Source of the DNA: UBA6109 sp035366835
GTDB taxonomy: Bacteria; Desulfobacterota; Syntrophia; Syntrophales; UBA6109
NCBI GenBank assembly: GCA_035366835.1
Contig: DAOSIS010000002.1
Coordinates: 62,001 to 126,000 of the forward strand
Direction of reading: 5' to 3'
Length of the DNA stretch: 64,000 nt
Shown: positions 24,560-32,425 of the stretch, in pieces
Layout: every line of letters starts with the position of its first letter
Numbering within the stretch: position 1 is the first letter of the stretch
Notes under the pieces: generated by a model
What the model was told of the DNA's origin: nothing
The model's database searches: none
The model's input: only the letters and a program-made list of their open reading frames with translations
Translations under genes and position numbers: made by a program

Positions 24560-25142
24560 AAGCGTTCCGCTGTGCGGACAGGAGGTCGGGGCGATCGGGT
24601 TGTTCGGGGTGCTCCTTTCCGCGTGGCTCGCTGCCGCTCTGTTCCCTTTTCCCGTGGAGAGGGAAAGGCCGATCCTGCTTCCCTATGCCGAGTGGAGGGC
24701 AGGCGCGAAAGTCGTCGAGCTGTCCGGGCAGCGTGAAAAAGACGGCATCTACCACGTGCCGGCGTCTGCGACGATCGGGGATATCCTTGGCATCGCCGGG
24801 ATCGATCAAGGCCGGTCCCCCGTCGAAAACGCCGATCGTCAGCCCCCGAACGGGACGCGCCTGCACGTTTCCGGGGCAGGGGGTTCTTTTCTTGGGGTAC
24901 AGATCGGCGACATGGCCGCGGGAGCGAAGCTCCTCTTCGACGTGCCCCTCGACATCAACCGGGCCAGGGCGGATGAATTGATGCTGCTGGAGGGGATCGG
25001 GCCGAAGACCGCCGAAGCGATCACCGCTTACCGGTCGGCGCACGGAGCCTTTCGGTCCGTTGATGACTTGACGGCGATCAGAGGGTTCAAAGACAGGAAG
25101 CTGGAAAAGATCCGGAAATCCATCACGGTCGGGGGACGTTGA
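24534..25142 (+). CDS. ComEA-like helix-hairpin-helix protein with SLBB-like domain
   Basis: A 202-aa protein starting at ATG 24534 inside the end of lysC (another ATG at 24513 is possible). One membrane segment (about 20-38) is followed by a region with SLBB-like character ('GIYHVPASATIGDILGIAGI'). The C-terminus has two helix-hairpin-helix motifs (about 140-200) built around 'INRARADELMLLEGIGPKTAEAI'. This is the layout of ComEA-type DNA receptors of the natural-transformation system, which bind incoming double-stranded DNA outside the inner membrane. No other competence genes are present here, so DNA uptake is only inferred. No clear ribosome site was found; translational coupling with lysC is likely. 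Confidence 0.75.
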   Translation: MPSNWTNAESVPLCGQEVGAIGLFGVLLSAWLAAALFPFPVERERPILLPYAEWRAGAKVVELSGQREKDGIYHVPASATIGDILGIAGIDQGRSPVENADRQPPNGTRLHVSGAGGSFLGVQIGDMAAGAKLLFDVPLDINRARADELMLLEGIGPKTAEAITAYRSAHGAFRSVDDLTAIRGFKDRKLEKIRKSITVGGR

Positions 25143-25185
25143 ACGCTGTCGGCGTCACCGTCGGCATGCGGATCTTCGTGTCAGA

Positions 25186-25794
25186 TCAGGGTCTGCGGTA
25201 CTGGTCGAAATACGTCAGGACCTTCTGGATGTACCGTCGCGTTTCGCCGTAGGGGGGAACGCGTCCCTCGTACTTGAAAACCGCTTTTTCTCCCGCATTG
25301 TATGCGGCCAGCACAAGCGGGAGGTCACCTTTGAAGACATTCATCAGATAGCGCAGATAGCGGGTGCCGCCTTCGATGTTGTTTTCGGGGTGGAACGTGT
25401 CGCGCACACGCAGCGACGAGGCGGTGGCCGGCATCAGTTGCATGAGTCCCCTGGCGCCCACGGGAGAGACGGCGCGGTGGTTGAAATTGGATTCAGCCTT
25501 GATGATGGCCTTGATCAGCGCAGAATCGATGGCGTATTTTTCGGCCGCGCGGACGATCAAGTGATCGTATTGGCTCATCTGGGATGGCTTCAGGTTGAAG
25601 TGCACCGGCTTTTCCCTCATGACGAGCTCATAGGGGACGTCGCTTTCCGTCGGGATATTGGTCAGGTGGATGACGCCTTCCCCGTCCACATACTTGTAGA
25701 TATCCGCGGGTGCGGGGGATGGTGCGAGAACAACAAAGAGAACCGCACAGAGGCAAGAGATCCAATACACACGTCCTGTTGCCGCCATCCTCAA
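25186..25794 (-). CDS. exported lytic transglycosylase (SLT, family 1) with N-terminal DUF4124
   Basis: A 202-aa protein with a signal peptide (about 8-30). A short DUF4124-like segment ('IYKYVDGEGVIHLTN') is followed by a soluble-lytic-transglycosylase domain: 'AIIKAESNF' with catalytic E101, 'SPVGARGLMQLMP', 'NIEGGTRYLRYLM' and 'LVLAAYNAGEKAV'. It cleaves the MurNAc-GlcNAc bond with formation of 1,6-anhydroMurNAc in the periplasm. The start could be TTG 25794, five bases after GGAGGGG, or ATG 25788. A strong promoter lies directly upstream. It appears monocistronic and is convergent with the ComEA-like gene. Confidence 0.9.
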   Translation of the reverse strand: MRMAATGRVYWISCLCAVLFVVLAPSPAPADIYKYVDGEGVIHLTNIPTESDVPYELVMREKPVHFNLKPSQMSQYDHLIVRAAEKYAIDSALIKAIIKAESNFNHRAVSPVGARGLMQLMPATASSLRVRDTFHPENNIEGGTRYLRYLMNVFKGDLPLVLAAYNAGEKAVFKYEGRVPPYGETRRYIQKVLTYFDQYRRP

Positions 25795-25834
25795 AAGGGC
25801 CCCTCCGGAAAATTTCTCTCACGGAACCGGTGTT

Positions 25835-25863
25835 TTTATAGCGAACCACGCCCCGTAAATCAA
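25835..25863 (-). promoter_or_regulatory. promoter of the lytic transglycosylase gene
   Basis: On the minus strand: TTGATT (25863-25858), 17-bp spacer, TATAAA (25840-25835), about 40 bases before the start codon at 25794. Confidence 0.6.
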
Positions 25864-25887
25864 GGTATTTTTTGAGGTTTATAGTCC

Positions 25888-25916
25888 TTGACATCATCCG
25901 ACATCGATGATAGACA
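25888..25916 (+). promoter_or_regulatory. putative promoter of tRNA-Pro
   Basis: TTGACA (25888-25893), 17-bp spacer, TAGACA (25911-25916), 21 bases upstream of the tRNA 5' end. The -35 is perfect and the -10 weak. Confidence 0.45.
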
Positions 25917-25937
25917 TCAGCCGCTTCTCAAGCAAGT

Positions 25938-26014
25938 CGGGGCGTGGCGCAGTCTGGTAGCGTATCTGAATGGGGTTCAGAGGGTCGGTGGTTCAAATCC
26001 ACTCGCCCCGACCA
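25938..26014 (+). tRNA. tRNA-Pro (anticodon GGG)
   Basis: A 77-nt cloverleaf. The 7-bp acceptor stem CGGGGCG pairs with CGCCCCG, and the anticodon stem TCTGA/TCAGA encloses loop ATGGGGT with anticodon GGG. The T arm GGTGG-TTCAAAT-CCACT fits, and the discriminator A plus an encoded CCA are present. A rho-independent terminator follows ten bases later. Confidence 0.95.
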
Positions 26015-26023
26015 TGAAAATGA

Positions 26024-26053
26024 AAAAAACCGCTTCTTCGGGGCGGTTTTTTT
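26024..26053 (+). terminator. rho-independent terminator after tRNA-Pro
   Basis: AAAAAACCGC (26024-26033) pairs with GCGGTTTTTT (26043-26052) around a 9-nt loop, with a T-run on the downstream side. The A-rich left arm would allow some bidirectional activity. Confidence 0.85.
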
Positions 26054-26091
26054 GTTGGTTTCCCCCAAGAAAACCCACAGGGCGATTGCGG

Positions 26092-26119
26092 TTGACAAGA
26101 CCCTTTCAATGTATATATA
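26092..26119 (+). promoter_or_regulatory. promoter of tRNA-Leu, possibly reading into tig-clpP-clpX-lon
   Basis: TTGACA (26092-26097), 16-bp spacer, TATATA (26114-26119) within an alternating TA tract. It lies 22 bases before the tRNA-Leu 5' end. Only 35 bp separate the tRNA from the trigger-factor gene and no terminator is seen between them, so read-through is likely. Confidence 0.65.
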
Positions 26120-26140
26120 TGGGTGAAACGAAGCAAATAC

Positions 26141-26226
26141 GCGAGAGTGGCGGAACTGGAAGACGCACTGGACTTAGGATCCAGCCTGCTTCGCGGGTAG
26201 GGGTTCGACTCCCCTCTCTCGCACCA
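26141..26226 (+). tRNA. tRNA-Leu (anticodon TAG)
   Basis: An 86-nt class II tRNA. Acceptor GCGAGAG pairs with CTCTCGC. Anticodon stem CTGGA/TCCAG encloses loop CTTAGGA with anticodon TAG. A long variable arm is present (CTGCTTCGCGGGTA region), the T loop is TTCGACT, and CCA is encoded. Confidence 0.95.
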
Positions 26227-26261
26227 TTTTCTTGCCACGGAAGAGACGGAAGGAGTTGATT

Positions 26262-27587
26262 GTGAACGAAGTGCGAGCGGAAGTGACGGTCGAAGATCTT
26301 AGTCCGGTAAAGAAGAAACTGGTCTTTCAGATTCCTTGGGAGGACGTGAAGCAGGAGCTCGAATCGGCCTACAGGAGTGTCGGCCACAAGGTGAAAGTGA
26401 AGGGCTTCCGGCCAGGGAAGGTGCCCCGCGCCATTCTAGAGACGAGATACAGGGATTATGTGACGGAGGAGACGGTTACCAGCCTCGTCAATCGTCATTA
26501 CTGGGAGACGCTGAAAGAGAAGGAAATCGCTTCCATCGGCCAGCCGCACATCGAGCAGCAGGGAATCGAGGTGGGAAAGGACTTCAACTTTACGGCGACC
26601 GTTGAAGTCGACCCGGTCTTTGAGCCGCAGGGTTACCTGGGACTGGAATTGAGCAGGGAAGAACCTTCCGTAACCGACGAAGATGTCGAAAATCGACTGA
26701 GGGAAATCCGCAATCTTTACGCGACGCTGGAAGAAGTCTCCGAGGGACGGGAGGTCCGGAAGGGCGACTACGTCACGATCGATTTTGAGGGCCGCCTGGG
26801 GCAGGAGGTGCGGAAAGACCTCAAGTCGGAAGGGTACCTTCTGGAGATCGGGGGGGGGATGTTTGTGCCGGGCTTCGAGGAACATCTGACCGGCATGAAG
26901 CCGGGAGAAAAGAAAGAGTTTCCCGTCACGTTTCCTGAAAACTACCGTGCCAAGGACCTCGCGGGAAAGGAAGTCGTTTTCTCCGTCGTGCTGAAGAACA
27001 TCAAGGAAAAGAAACTTCCCGAATTGAATGAAGAATTCATCAAGAATTTCGAAAAGTACGAAACGCTGGAGCAGCTTCGCGGAGAGGTGAAGGCATCCCT
27101 GCAGGAGGAGAAGAAGGGGGCTGCCGAAGCGGCCCTCCGGGAAAGCATCCGTCAGGCCATCCTGCAGAACAACCCGTTCGAGGTACCGGACACGCTGGTC
27201 GAACGACAGATCTTTTCGATGATGGCAGATGCCCATCGCAGGATGATGTACCGCGGGATGGACGAAAAGAAGGCTACGGAATTGAGCATCAAACTTCACG
27301 ATCAGTTCAAGGAAGAGGCGACGAGGATCGTCAGGACCTTCCTGCTGGTGAAACGGATTGCCGCCAAGGAGTCGATTGCGGTCAGCGACCAGGAGTTGGA
27401 GGCACGCATCAGGGAACTTGCGGCAGGCAGCGGCCGGTCGTACGATGACATGAGGGCATCGCTGGAGAAGGATGACCTGACCGAGAGTGTGCGGGGCGAG
27501 GAGCTCGCAAAGAAGGTGTTCGACTTCATCGAGAAAAATGCGAAGGTTACGGTCACCGGCGGACCCTCGGCAGGAGGCAAGGCATGA
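26262..27587 (+). CDS. tig: trigger factor (ribosome-associated chaperone, PPIase)
   Basis: A 441-aa protein starting at GTG 26262, six bases after GGAAGGAG. The N-terminal ribosome-binding domain contains the signature loop ('GFRPGKVPRAILE', about residues 45-57). The FKBP-type prolyl isomerase domain (about 150-245) includes 'GDYVTIDFEG' and 'FVPGFEEHLTGMKPGEKKEFPVTFP'. The rest is the long helical chaperone arm. It shields nascent chains at the ribosome exit. The stop overlaps the clpP start (ATGA), giving the common tig-clpP-clpX-lon order. Confidence 0.95.
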   Translation: MNEVRAEVTVEDLSPVKKKLVFQIPWEDVKQELESAYRSVGHKVKVKGFRPGKVPRAILETRYRDYVTEETVTSLVNRHYWETLKEKEIASIGQPHIEQQGIEVGKDFNFTATVEVDPVFEPQGYLGLELSREEPSVTDEDVENRLREIRNLYATLEEVSEGREVRKGDYVTIDFEGRLGQEVRKDLKSEGYLLEIGGGMFVPGFEEHLTGMKPGEKKEFPVTFPENYRAKDLAGKEVVFSVVLKNIKEKKLPELNEEFIKNFEKYETLEQLRGEVKASLQEEKKGAAEAALRESIRQAILQNNPFEVPDTLVERQIFSMMADAHRRMMYRGMDEKKATELSIKLHDQFKEEATRIVRTFLLVKRIAAKESIAVSDQELEARIRELAAGSGRSYDDMRASLEKDDLTESVRGEELAKKVFDFIEKNAKVTVTGGPSAGGKA

Positions 27588-28168
27588 ACCTCATCCCGAT
27601 GGTCGTGGAGCAGGATGGTAGGGGAGAAAGGGCGTTCGATATCTATTCGAGACTGCTCAAGGACAGGATTATCTTCCTCGGAACCGCCATCGACGACGAC
27701 GTGGCGAACCTGGTGATCGCCCAGATGCTTTACCTCGAATCGGAAGACCCGGACAAGGAGATCTTTTTTTACCTGAACACGCCGGGCGGGCATGTCAGTT
27801 CCGGCATGGCGATCTATGACACCATGAGATACATCAAACCTCCCGTGCACACTTTCTGCATGGGACAGTCCGCGTCGATGGGCGCCATCCTGCTTGCCGC
27901 CGGGCATAAGGGCAAACGGTTCGCGCTGCCCCATTCGCGGATCCTGATTCACCAGCCTCTGGGCGGGTTTCAGGGGCAGGCGACCGACATCGACATTCAG
28001 GCGAAGGAAATTCTCCGCCTCAAGGATGAATTGAACCAGATCATGGCGGAACTGACGGGGCAGCCGATCGAGAGGATTCTTGCGGATACGGAGAGGGACT
28101 ATTACATGACAGGTCAACAGGCCAAGGAGTACGGCATCATCGACGAGATCATCCAGAAACGGAAGTAG
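27584..28168 (+). CDS. clpP: ATP-dependent Clp protease proteolytic subunit
   Basis: A 194-aa serine protease subunit of normal length. The catalytic triad is S98 (in 'GQSASMGAI'), H123 (in 'RILIHQPLGG') and D172 ('ERDYYM'). 'YLNTPGGHVSSGMAIYDTM' precedes the nucleophile. It forms double heptamer rings that work with ClpX, encoded 34 bp downstream. The start codon overlaps the tig stop. Confidence 0.97.
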   Translation: MNLIPMVVEQDGRGERAFDIYSRLLKDRIIFLGTAIDDDVANLVIAQMLYLESEDPDKEIFFYLNTPGGHVSSGMAIYDTMRYIKPPVHTFCMGQSASMGAILLAAGHKGKRFALPHSRILIHQPLGGFQGQATDIDIQAKEILRLKDELNQIMAELTGQPIERILADTERDYYMTGQQAKEYGIIDEIIQKRK

Positions 28169-28202
28169 CGGTGCCGTCGGCCGGAGAAAGGTTGAAAGCA
28201 GA

Positions 28203-29465
28203 GTGAAAAAGGGGAAGGATCAGCAGAACGGTCAGGGGCTCCTGTACTGTTCTTTTTGCGGGAAGAACCAGAACGAGGTCCGCAAGCTTGTAGCGGGGCC
28301 TGCCGCCTATATTTGTGACGAGTGCATCGAGTTGTGCCGGTGCATCGTCGAAGAGGAGAGTGAAACTTCGAAACCGGAGGAATCGAAGAAGGGCATTCCC
28401 GAGCCGAAGAACATCAAGAAGTTTCTCGATCAATACGTCATCGGCCAGGACAAGCCGAAAAAGATCCTCTCCGTCGCCGTGTACAATCACTACAAACGCC
28501 TCTTCTCTCCCCCCAAGGACATGGAAGGCGTCGAGATCCAGAAGAGCAATATCCTCCTGATCGGACCGACGGGTTCGGGCAAGACACTCTTGGCGAAGAC
28601 CCTCGCCAAGATGCTCAACGTGCCCTTTACGATCGCCGATGCGACGACGCTGACCGAGGCGGGCTATGTGGGCGAGGACGTGGAAAACATCATCCTGAGC
28701 CTGCTGCAGAATGCGGACTACGATGTCGAGAAGGCGTCGCGGGGCATTGTCTACATCGACGAGATCGACAAGATCGCCAAGAAATCGGGCAACCCTTCCA
28801 TCACGCGGGACGTTTCCGGTGAGGGCGTGCAGCAGGCCCTGCTGAAGATCATCGAAGGGACCCTCGCCAACATTCCGCCGAAGGGCGGGCGGAAGCATCC
28901 GCAGCAGGAATTCATCCAGGTCGATACCACGAACATCCTGTTCATCTGCGGCGGTGCCTTCGTGGACCTGGAAGACATCATCGCCCGCCGCGTCGGCTTC
29001 AATACGCTGGGGTTCGGTGCGGAAATCAAGAGCAAGAAGCAGAAACGGATCGGGGAACTCCTTTCGCAGGTCCAGCCGGAAGACCTGCTGAAATTCGGGC
29101 TGATCCCGGAATTCGTGGGAAGACTGCCCGTGATCGCAACGCTCAACGAATTGAATCCCGAGGACTTGATCCGGATTCTGGTGGAGCCGAAAGATGCGAT
29201 CATCAAGCAATACAAGAAGCTGTTCGAAATCGAGAACGTCAAGTTGAAATTCACGGATGGCGCCCAGAAGGCCATTGCACAGTTGGCGGTGGAACGGAAA
29301 TCCGGCGCCCGCGGCCTGAGGGCAATCCTGGAAGAAACCATGCTGGACATCATGTATGAAATCCCTTCCCGGCATGACATCCTGGAATGCCTCATCAACG
29401 AGGACGTCGTCCTGAAAAAGGAGAAGCCGTTGCTGGTCTTCGAGACAAAATCTGAAACTGCATAG
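28203..29465 (+). CDS. clpX: ATP-dependent Clp protease ATP-binding subunit ClpX
   Basis: A 420-aa AAA+ unfoldase with GTG start. The N-terminal zinc-binding domain uses two CxxC pairs ('CSFCGKN' and 'CDECIELC', about residues 16-45). Walker A is GPTGSGKT (about 121-128), Walker B is 'IVYIDEIDKIAKK', and the pore loop 'GYVGEDV' lies near residue 157. The ClpP-docking loop is expected in 'KKQKRIGELLSQ...LIPEFVGRLP'. It delivers tagged or native substrates to ClpP. lon follows after 24 bp. Confidence 0.97.
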   Translation: MKKGKDQQNGQGLLYCSFCGKNQNEVRKLVAGPAAYICDECIELCRCIVEEESETSKPEESKKGIPEPKNIKKFLDQYVIGQDKPKKILSVAVYNHYKRLFSPPKDMEGVEIQKSNILLIGPTGSGKTLLAKTLAKMLNVPFTIADATTLTEAGYVGEDVENIILSLLQNADYDVEKASRGIVYIDEIDKIAKKSGNPSITRDVSGEGVQQALLKIIEGTLANIPPKGGRKHPQQEFIQVDTTNILFICGGAFVDLEDIIARRVGFNTLGFGAEIKSKKQKRIGELLSQVQPEDLLKFGLIPEFVGRLPVIATLNELNPEDLIRILVEPKDAIIKQYKKLFEIENVKLKFTDGAQKAIAQLAVERKSGARGLRAILEETMLDIMYEIPSRHDILECLINEDVVLKKEKPLLVFETKSETA

Positions 29466-29489
29466 AGGACGCCAAGAATAGGCTGGGTT

Positions 29490-31925
29490 ATGTTTGACTT
29501 TGTGAAGAAAGAAGAGAAGACGGTTGTCATGCCGCTGCTGCCGTTGCGGGATGTCGTCATGTTTCCGCACATGATCGTTCCCTTGTTCGTAGGCAGGGAG
29601 AAATCGATCGCCGCTCTGGAATCGGCGATGAAATATGAAAAGGGGATCTTTCTTGTTGCGCAGAAGAATGCGCAGAAGGATGAACCGCAGGAGGCCGACA
29701 TCTACCGTGTCGGGACGGTAGGCATCATCATTCAACTCCTGAGGCTGCCGGATGGGACGGTGAAGGTCCTCGTCGAAGGCAAGAGGAGGGGGACCGTCAG
29801 GGAGTATCTGCCCAATGAGGAATTCTTCATGGTGCGGGTGGAGGAGGTCGAAGAAGCCGTAGATACCGACCCGGTGAAGGCGGAAGCCCTGATGAGGAAC
29901 GTCCGCGAGTCTTTCGAAACGTACGTGAAACTGAGCAAGAAAGTCCATGTGGAGCTTGTCGGCACGATCAACGCGATCGACGATCCGTCGAAGCTGGCCG
30001 ATGTCGTGGTGTCCCACCTCAACCTCAAGCTGGACGAGCGCCAGAAGATCCTGGAGATCTTTCACGTCAATGAACGCCTCGAGAATGTTTACGAGCGTAT
30101 GATTTCCGAAATCGAGATCCTGCAGGTCGAGGAAAAGATCAAGCGCAGGGTCAAGAAGCAGATGGAGAAGACGCAGAAGGATTATTATCTCAACGAACAG
30201 ATGCGGGCGATCCAGAAGGAGATGGGGGAGAAGGACGACCTCAAGAACGAGATCGCCGAGATCGAAAAACGACTGAAGACGAAGAAGCTGTCCGAGGAGG
30301 CGCAGAAGAAGGTCAAACAGGAGGTCAAGAAACTCCAGATGATGGCGCCGATGTCCGCCGAGGCGACCGTTGTGAGAAATTACATCGACTGGCTTCTGGA
30401 CATGCCCTGGGCGGAGAAGACGGAGAATTCGTACACCCTCAAGGAATCGGCGAAAATCCTCGAGGAAGACCACGATGGCCTTAAACCGGTCAAGGAGAGG
30501 ATTCTCGAGTATCTGGCCGTGCAGTCCCTCATGAAGAAGAACAAGGGGCCGATCCTCTGTCTCGTCGGTCCGCCGGGCGTTGGGAAAACGTCGATAGCCA
30601 AATCGGTGGCGAGGGCGACGAACCGGAAATTTGTCCGCCTGTCCTTGGGCGGTTTGCGAGATGAGGCGGAGATTCGCGGGCACCGCAGGACCTACATCGG
30701 TGCACTGCCGGGGAAGATCATTCAGTTGCTGAAGAAAGCCGGTTCGAACAACCCGGTCTTCTGTCTGGACGAAGTCGACAAACTCAGTTCCGATTTCCGC
30801 GGCGATCCCGCGTCCGCACTCCTGGAAGTGCTCGATCCGGAGCAGAACTACGCTTTCAACGACAACTACCTGGAGGTCGACTACGACCTCTCGGACGTCA
30901 TGTTCATCACGACGGCCAATGTGCTGCAGACGATACCGGTTCCGCTTCAGGACCGGATGGAAGTGATCCGGCTCGCCGGATACACGGAACTGGAGAAACT
31001 GGGGATCGCAAAGCGTTTTCTTGTCGCCAAGGAGACGGAAGCGAACGGTCTCAAGAAAGACCAGATCGCTTTTTCTGATGAAGCGCTGCTGAAAATCATC
31101 CGCCAGTATACGCGTGAGGCAGGCGTGCGCAACCTCGAACGCGAGATTGCATCGGTTTGTCGAAAGGTCGCCCGTGAGATCGTCGGCGAAAGCAAGACAA
31201 GGCGATTTCACATCGGCGCCAAGAGCATCTCCAGGTATCTCGGCGTCCCAAAATACCGCCATGGCGAAGCGGAAAACAAGGACGAGGTGGGGCTGACCAT
31301 CGGTCTGGCTTGGACGGAAGTCGGCGGCGAATTGCTGACCATCGAAACGACTGTCATGCAGGGGACAGGCAAGATGACCCTGACGGGAAAGCTCGGGGAC
31401 GTCATGCAGGAATCCGCCCAGGCGGCCTTCTCCTATGTCCGTTCGAGGGCCGAGCGGCTCGGTATTCCTGCAAACTTCTACAAGGAAATGGACGTACACA
31501 TCCATGTCCCGGAGGGAGCCATTCCCAAGGACGGCCCTTCCGCGGGGATCGCCATGGCCACGTCCCTCGCTTCGGCTTTCACGAAGAAGAAGGTGCGGTC
31601 GGATCTGGCCATGACAGGTGAAATCACCCTCCGCGGCCGGGTGCTGCCGATCGGTGGTTTGAAGGAAAAGTTGTTGGCGGCTCATCGCGCCGAGATCAGG
31701 ACCGTCATCATTCCGAAGGACAACGAGAGGGACCTTCCGGACGTTCCTCAGAATATCGTGAAGGCCCTCGATGTGATCTTTGTCGAGAACGTCGATCAGG
31801 TTCTCAAGGTCGCATTCCGGGAAGAGGACGGCGCGCAGACCGCGCCAGCCGGGGATACGGAAGCATGCGCCGGAACGGAGCGGCAGGATGCGAATGGGCC
31901 GGTGCCCGCCGTGCGCATGAATTAG
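29490..31925 (+). CDS. lon: ATP-dependent protease Lon
   Basis: An 811-aa LonA-type protease. The N-terminal substrate-binding domain begins 'MPLLPLRDVVMFPHMIVPLFV'. The AAA domain has 'GPPGVGKTSIAKSVA' Walker A and 'VFCLDEVDKLSSDFRGDPA'. The C-terminal protease domain carries the Ser-Lys dyad S684 ('DGPSAGIAM') and K727 ('GGLKEKLLAA'), 43 residues apart as in E. coli Lon. The last 25 residues are a poorly conserved tail. It is cotranscribed with clpX. No hairpin terminator was found after it before tRNA-Val, 153 bp on. Confidence 0.96.
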   Translation: MFDFVKKEEKTVVMPLLPLRDVVMFPHMIVPLFVGREKSIAALESAMKYEKGIFLVAQKNAQKDEPQEADIYRVGTVGIIIQLLRLPDGTVKVLVEGKRRGTVREYLPNEEFFMVRVEEVEEAVDTDPVKAEALMRNVRESFETYVKLSKKVHVELVGTINAIDDPSKLADVVVSHLNLKLDERQKILEIFHVNERLENVYERMISEIEILQVEEKIKRRVKKQMEKTQKDYYLNEQMRAIQKEMGEKDDLKNEIAEIEKRLKTKKLSEEAQKKVKQEVKKLQMMAPMSAEATVVRNYIDWLLDMPWAEKTENSYTLKESAKILEEDHDGLKPVKERILEYLAVQSLMKKNKGPILCLVGPPGVGKTSIAKSVARATNRKFVRLSLGGLRDEAEIRGHRRTYIGALPGKIIQLLKKAGSNNPVFCLDEVDKLSSDFRGDPASALLEVLDPEQNYAFNDNYLEVDYDLSDVMFITTANVLQTIPVPLQDRMEVIRLAGYTELEKLGIAKRFLVAKETEANGLKKDQIAFSDEALLKIIRQYTREAGVRNLEREIASVCRKVAREIVGESKTRRFHIGAKSISRYLGVPKYRHGEAENKDEVGLTIGLAWTEVGGELLTIETTVMQGTGKMTLTGKLGDVMQESAQAAFSYVRSRAERLGIPANFYKEMDVHIHVPEGAIPKDGPSAGIAMATSLASAFTKKKVRSDLAMTGEITLRGRVLPIGGLKEKLLAAHRAEIRTVIIPKDNERDLPDVPQNIVKALDVIFVENVDQVLKVAFREEDGAQTAPAGDTEACAGTERQDANGPVPAVRMN

Positions 31926-32023
31926 TCAACAACTCGATTTGTTTTGATACCCCGCAGTTTGGTTCATTGAGTTTGCTCAGGGACATCAAGGCGCTTTTCC
32001 TTGCGGTCGTGGGCATTTCGTTC

Positions 32024-32052
32024 TTGACAACAGTGGTGGTTGCTGTTAGGAA
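32024..32052 (+). promoter_or_regulatory. putative promoter of tRNA-Val/tRNA-Asp
   Basis: TTGACA (32024-32029), 17-bp spacer, TAGGAA (32047-32052), 26 bases upstream of tRNA-Val. Perfect -35, weak -10. Confidence 0.45.
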
Positions 32053-32078
32053 GCTACTCGGTCTTAGCGATGGAATTC

Positions 32079-32154
32079 GGGCGGGTAGCTCAGCTGGGAG
32101 AGCGCCACGCTTACACCGTGGATGTCACAGGTTCGAGTCCTGTTCCGCCTACCA
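32079..32154 (+). tRNA. tRNA-Val (anticodon TAC)
   Basis: A 76-nt cloverleaf. Acceptor GGGCGGG pairs with TCCGCCT with G-U pairs at both ends. Anticodon stem CCACG/CGTGG encloses loop CTTACAC with anticodon TAC. The T loop is TTCGAGT and ACCA is encoded. Confidence 0.94.
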
Positions 32155-32233
32155 GGTAAGAAAGGCTGATCCAGCGGACCGAGGCTGCCTTGTTCCGGAA
32201 GCGGAGGTCATCAGCTGAGGGGCAATATCATTC

Positions 32234-32310
32234 GGGGCCGTAGTTAAGTTGGTTATAACGCCGGCCTGTCACGTCGGAGGACGAGGGTTCAAGTCCCTTC
32301 GGCCCCGCCA
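32234..32310 (+). tRNA. tRNA-Asp (anticodon GTC)
   Basis: A 77-nt cloverleaf. Acceptor GGGGCCG pairs with CGGCCCC. Anticodon stem CCGGC/GTCGG encloses loop CTGTCAC with anticodon GTC. The T loop is TTCAAGT and CCA is encoded. It lies 79 bp after tRNA-Val, probably on the same transcript. Confidence 0.94.
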
Positions 32311-32315
32311 AAGCC

Positions 32316-32349
32316 AAGGGGGTTGACCAAAAGGTTGACCCCCTTTTTT
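32316..32349 (+). terminator. rho-independent terminator after tRNA-Asp
   Basis: A 13-bp stem (32316-32328 with 32333-32345, two G-U pairs) closes an AAAA loop and is followed by TTTT. It would end the tRNA-Val/tRNA-Asp transcript. Confidence 0.85.
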
Positions 32350-32425
32350 CGTCGCGAAACCGGCAGGTTTCCTGTTCCGTGCAGGTCGTTCCTGCAGCAG
32401 GTCCCTTCTCGGAGGTCGATGGGAA

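Noticed and set aside
25888..26387. Several small frames around tRNA-Pro and tRNA-Leu
   Set aside because: They are translations of the tRNAs and the terminator between them.
28149..31685. A 1178-codon open frame on the minus strand
   Set aside because: It is antisense to clpX and lon, which have complete family motifs. Long antisense frames are a by-product of codon bias in GC-rich genes, and this one has no recognisable domain or start site.
31865..32218. A 117-codon frame after lon
   Set aside because: It runs through tRNA-Val and has no domain or ribosome site.
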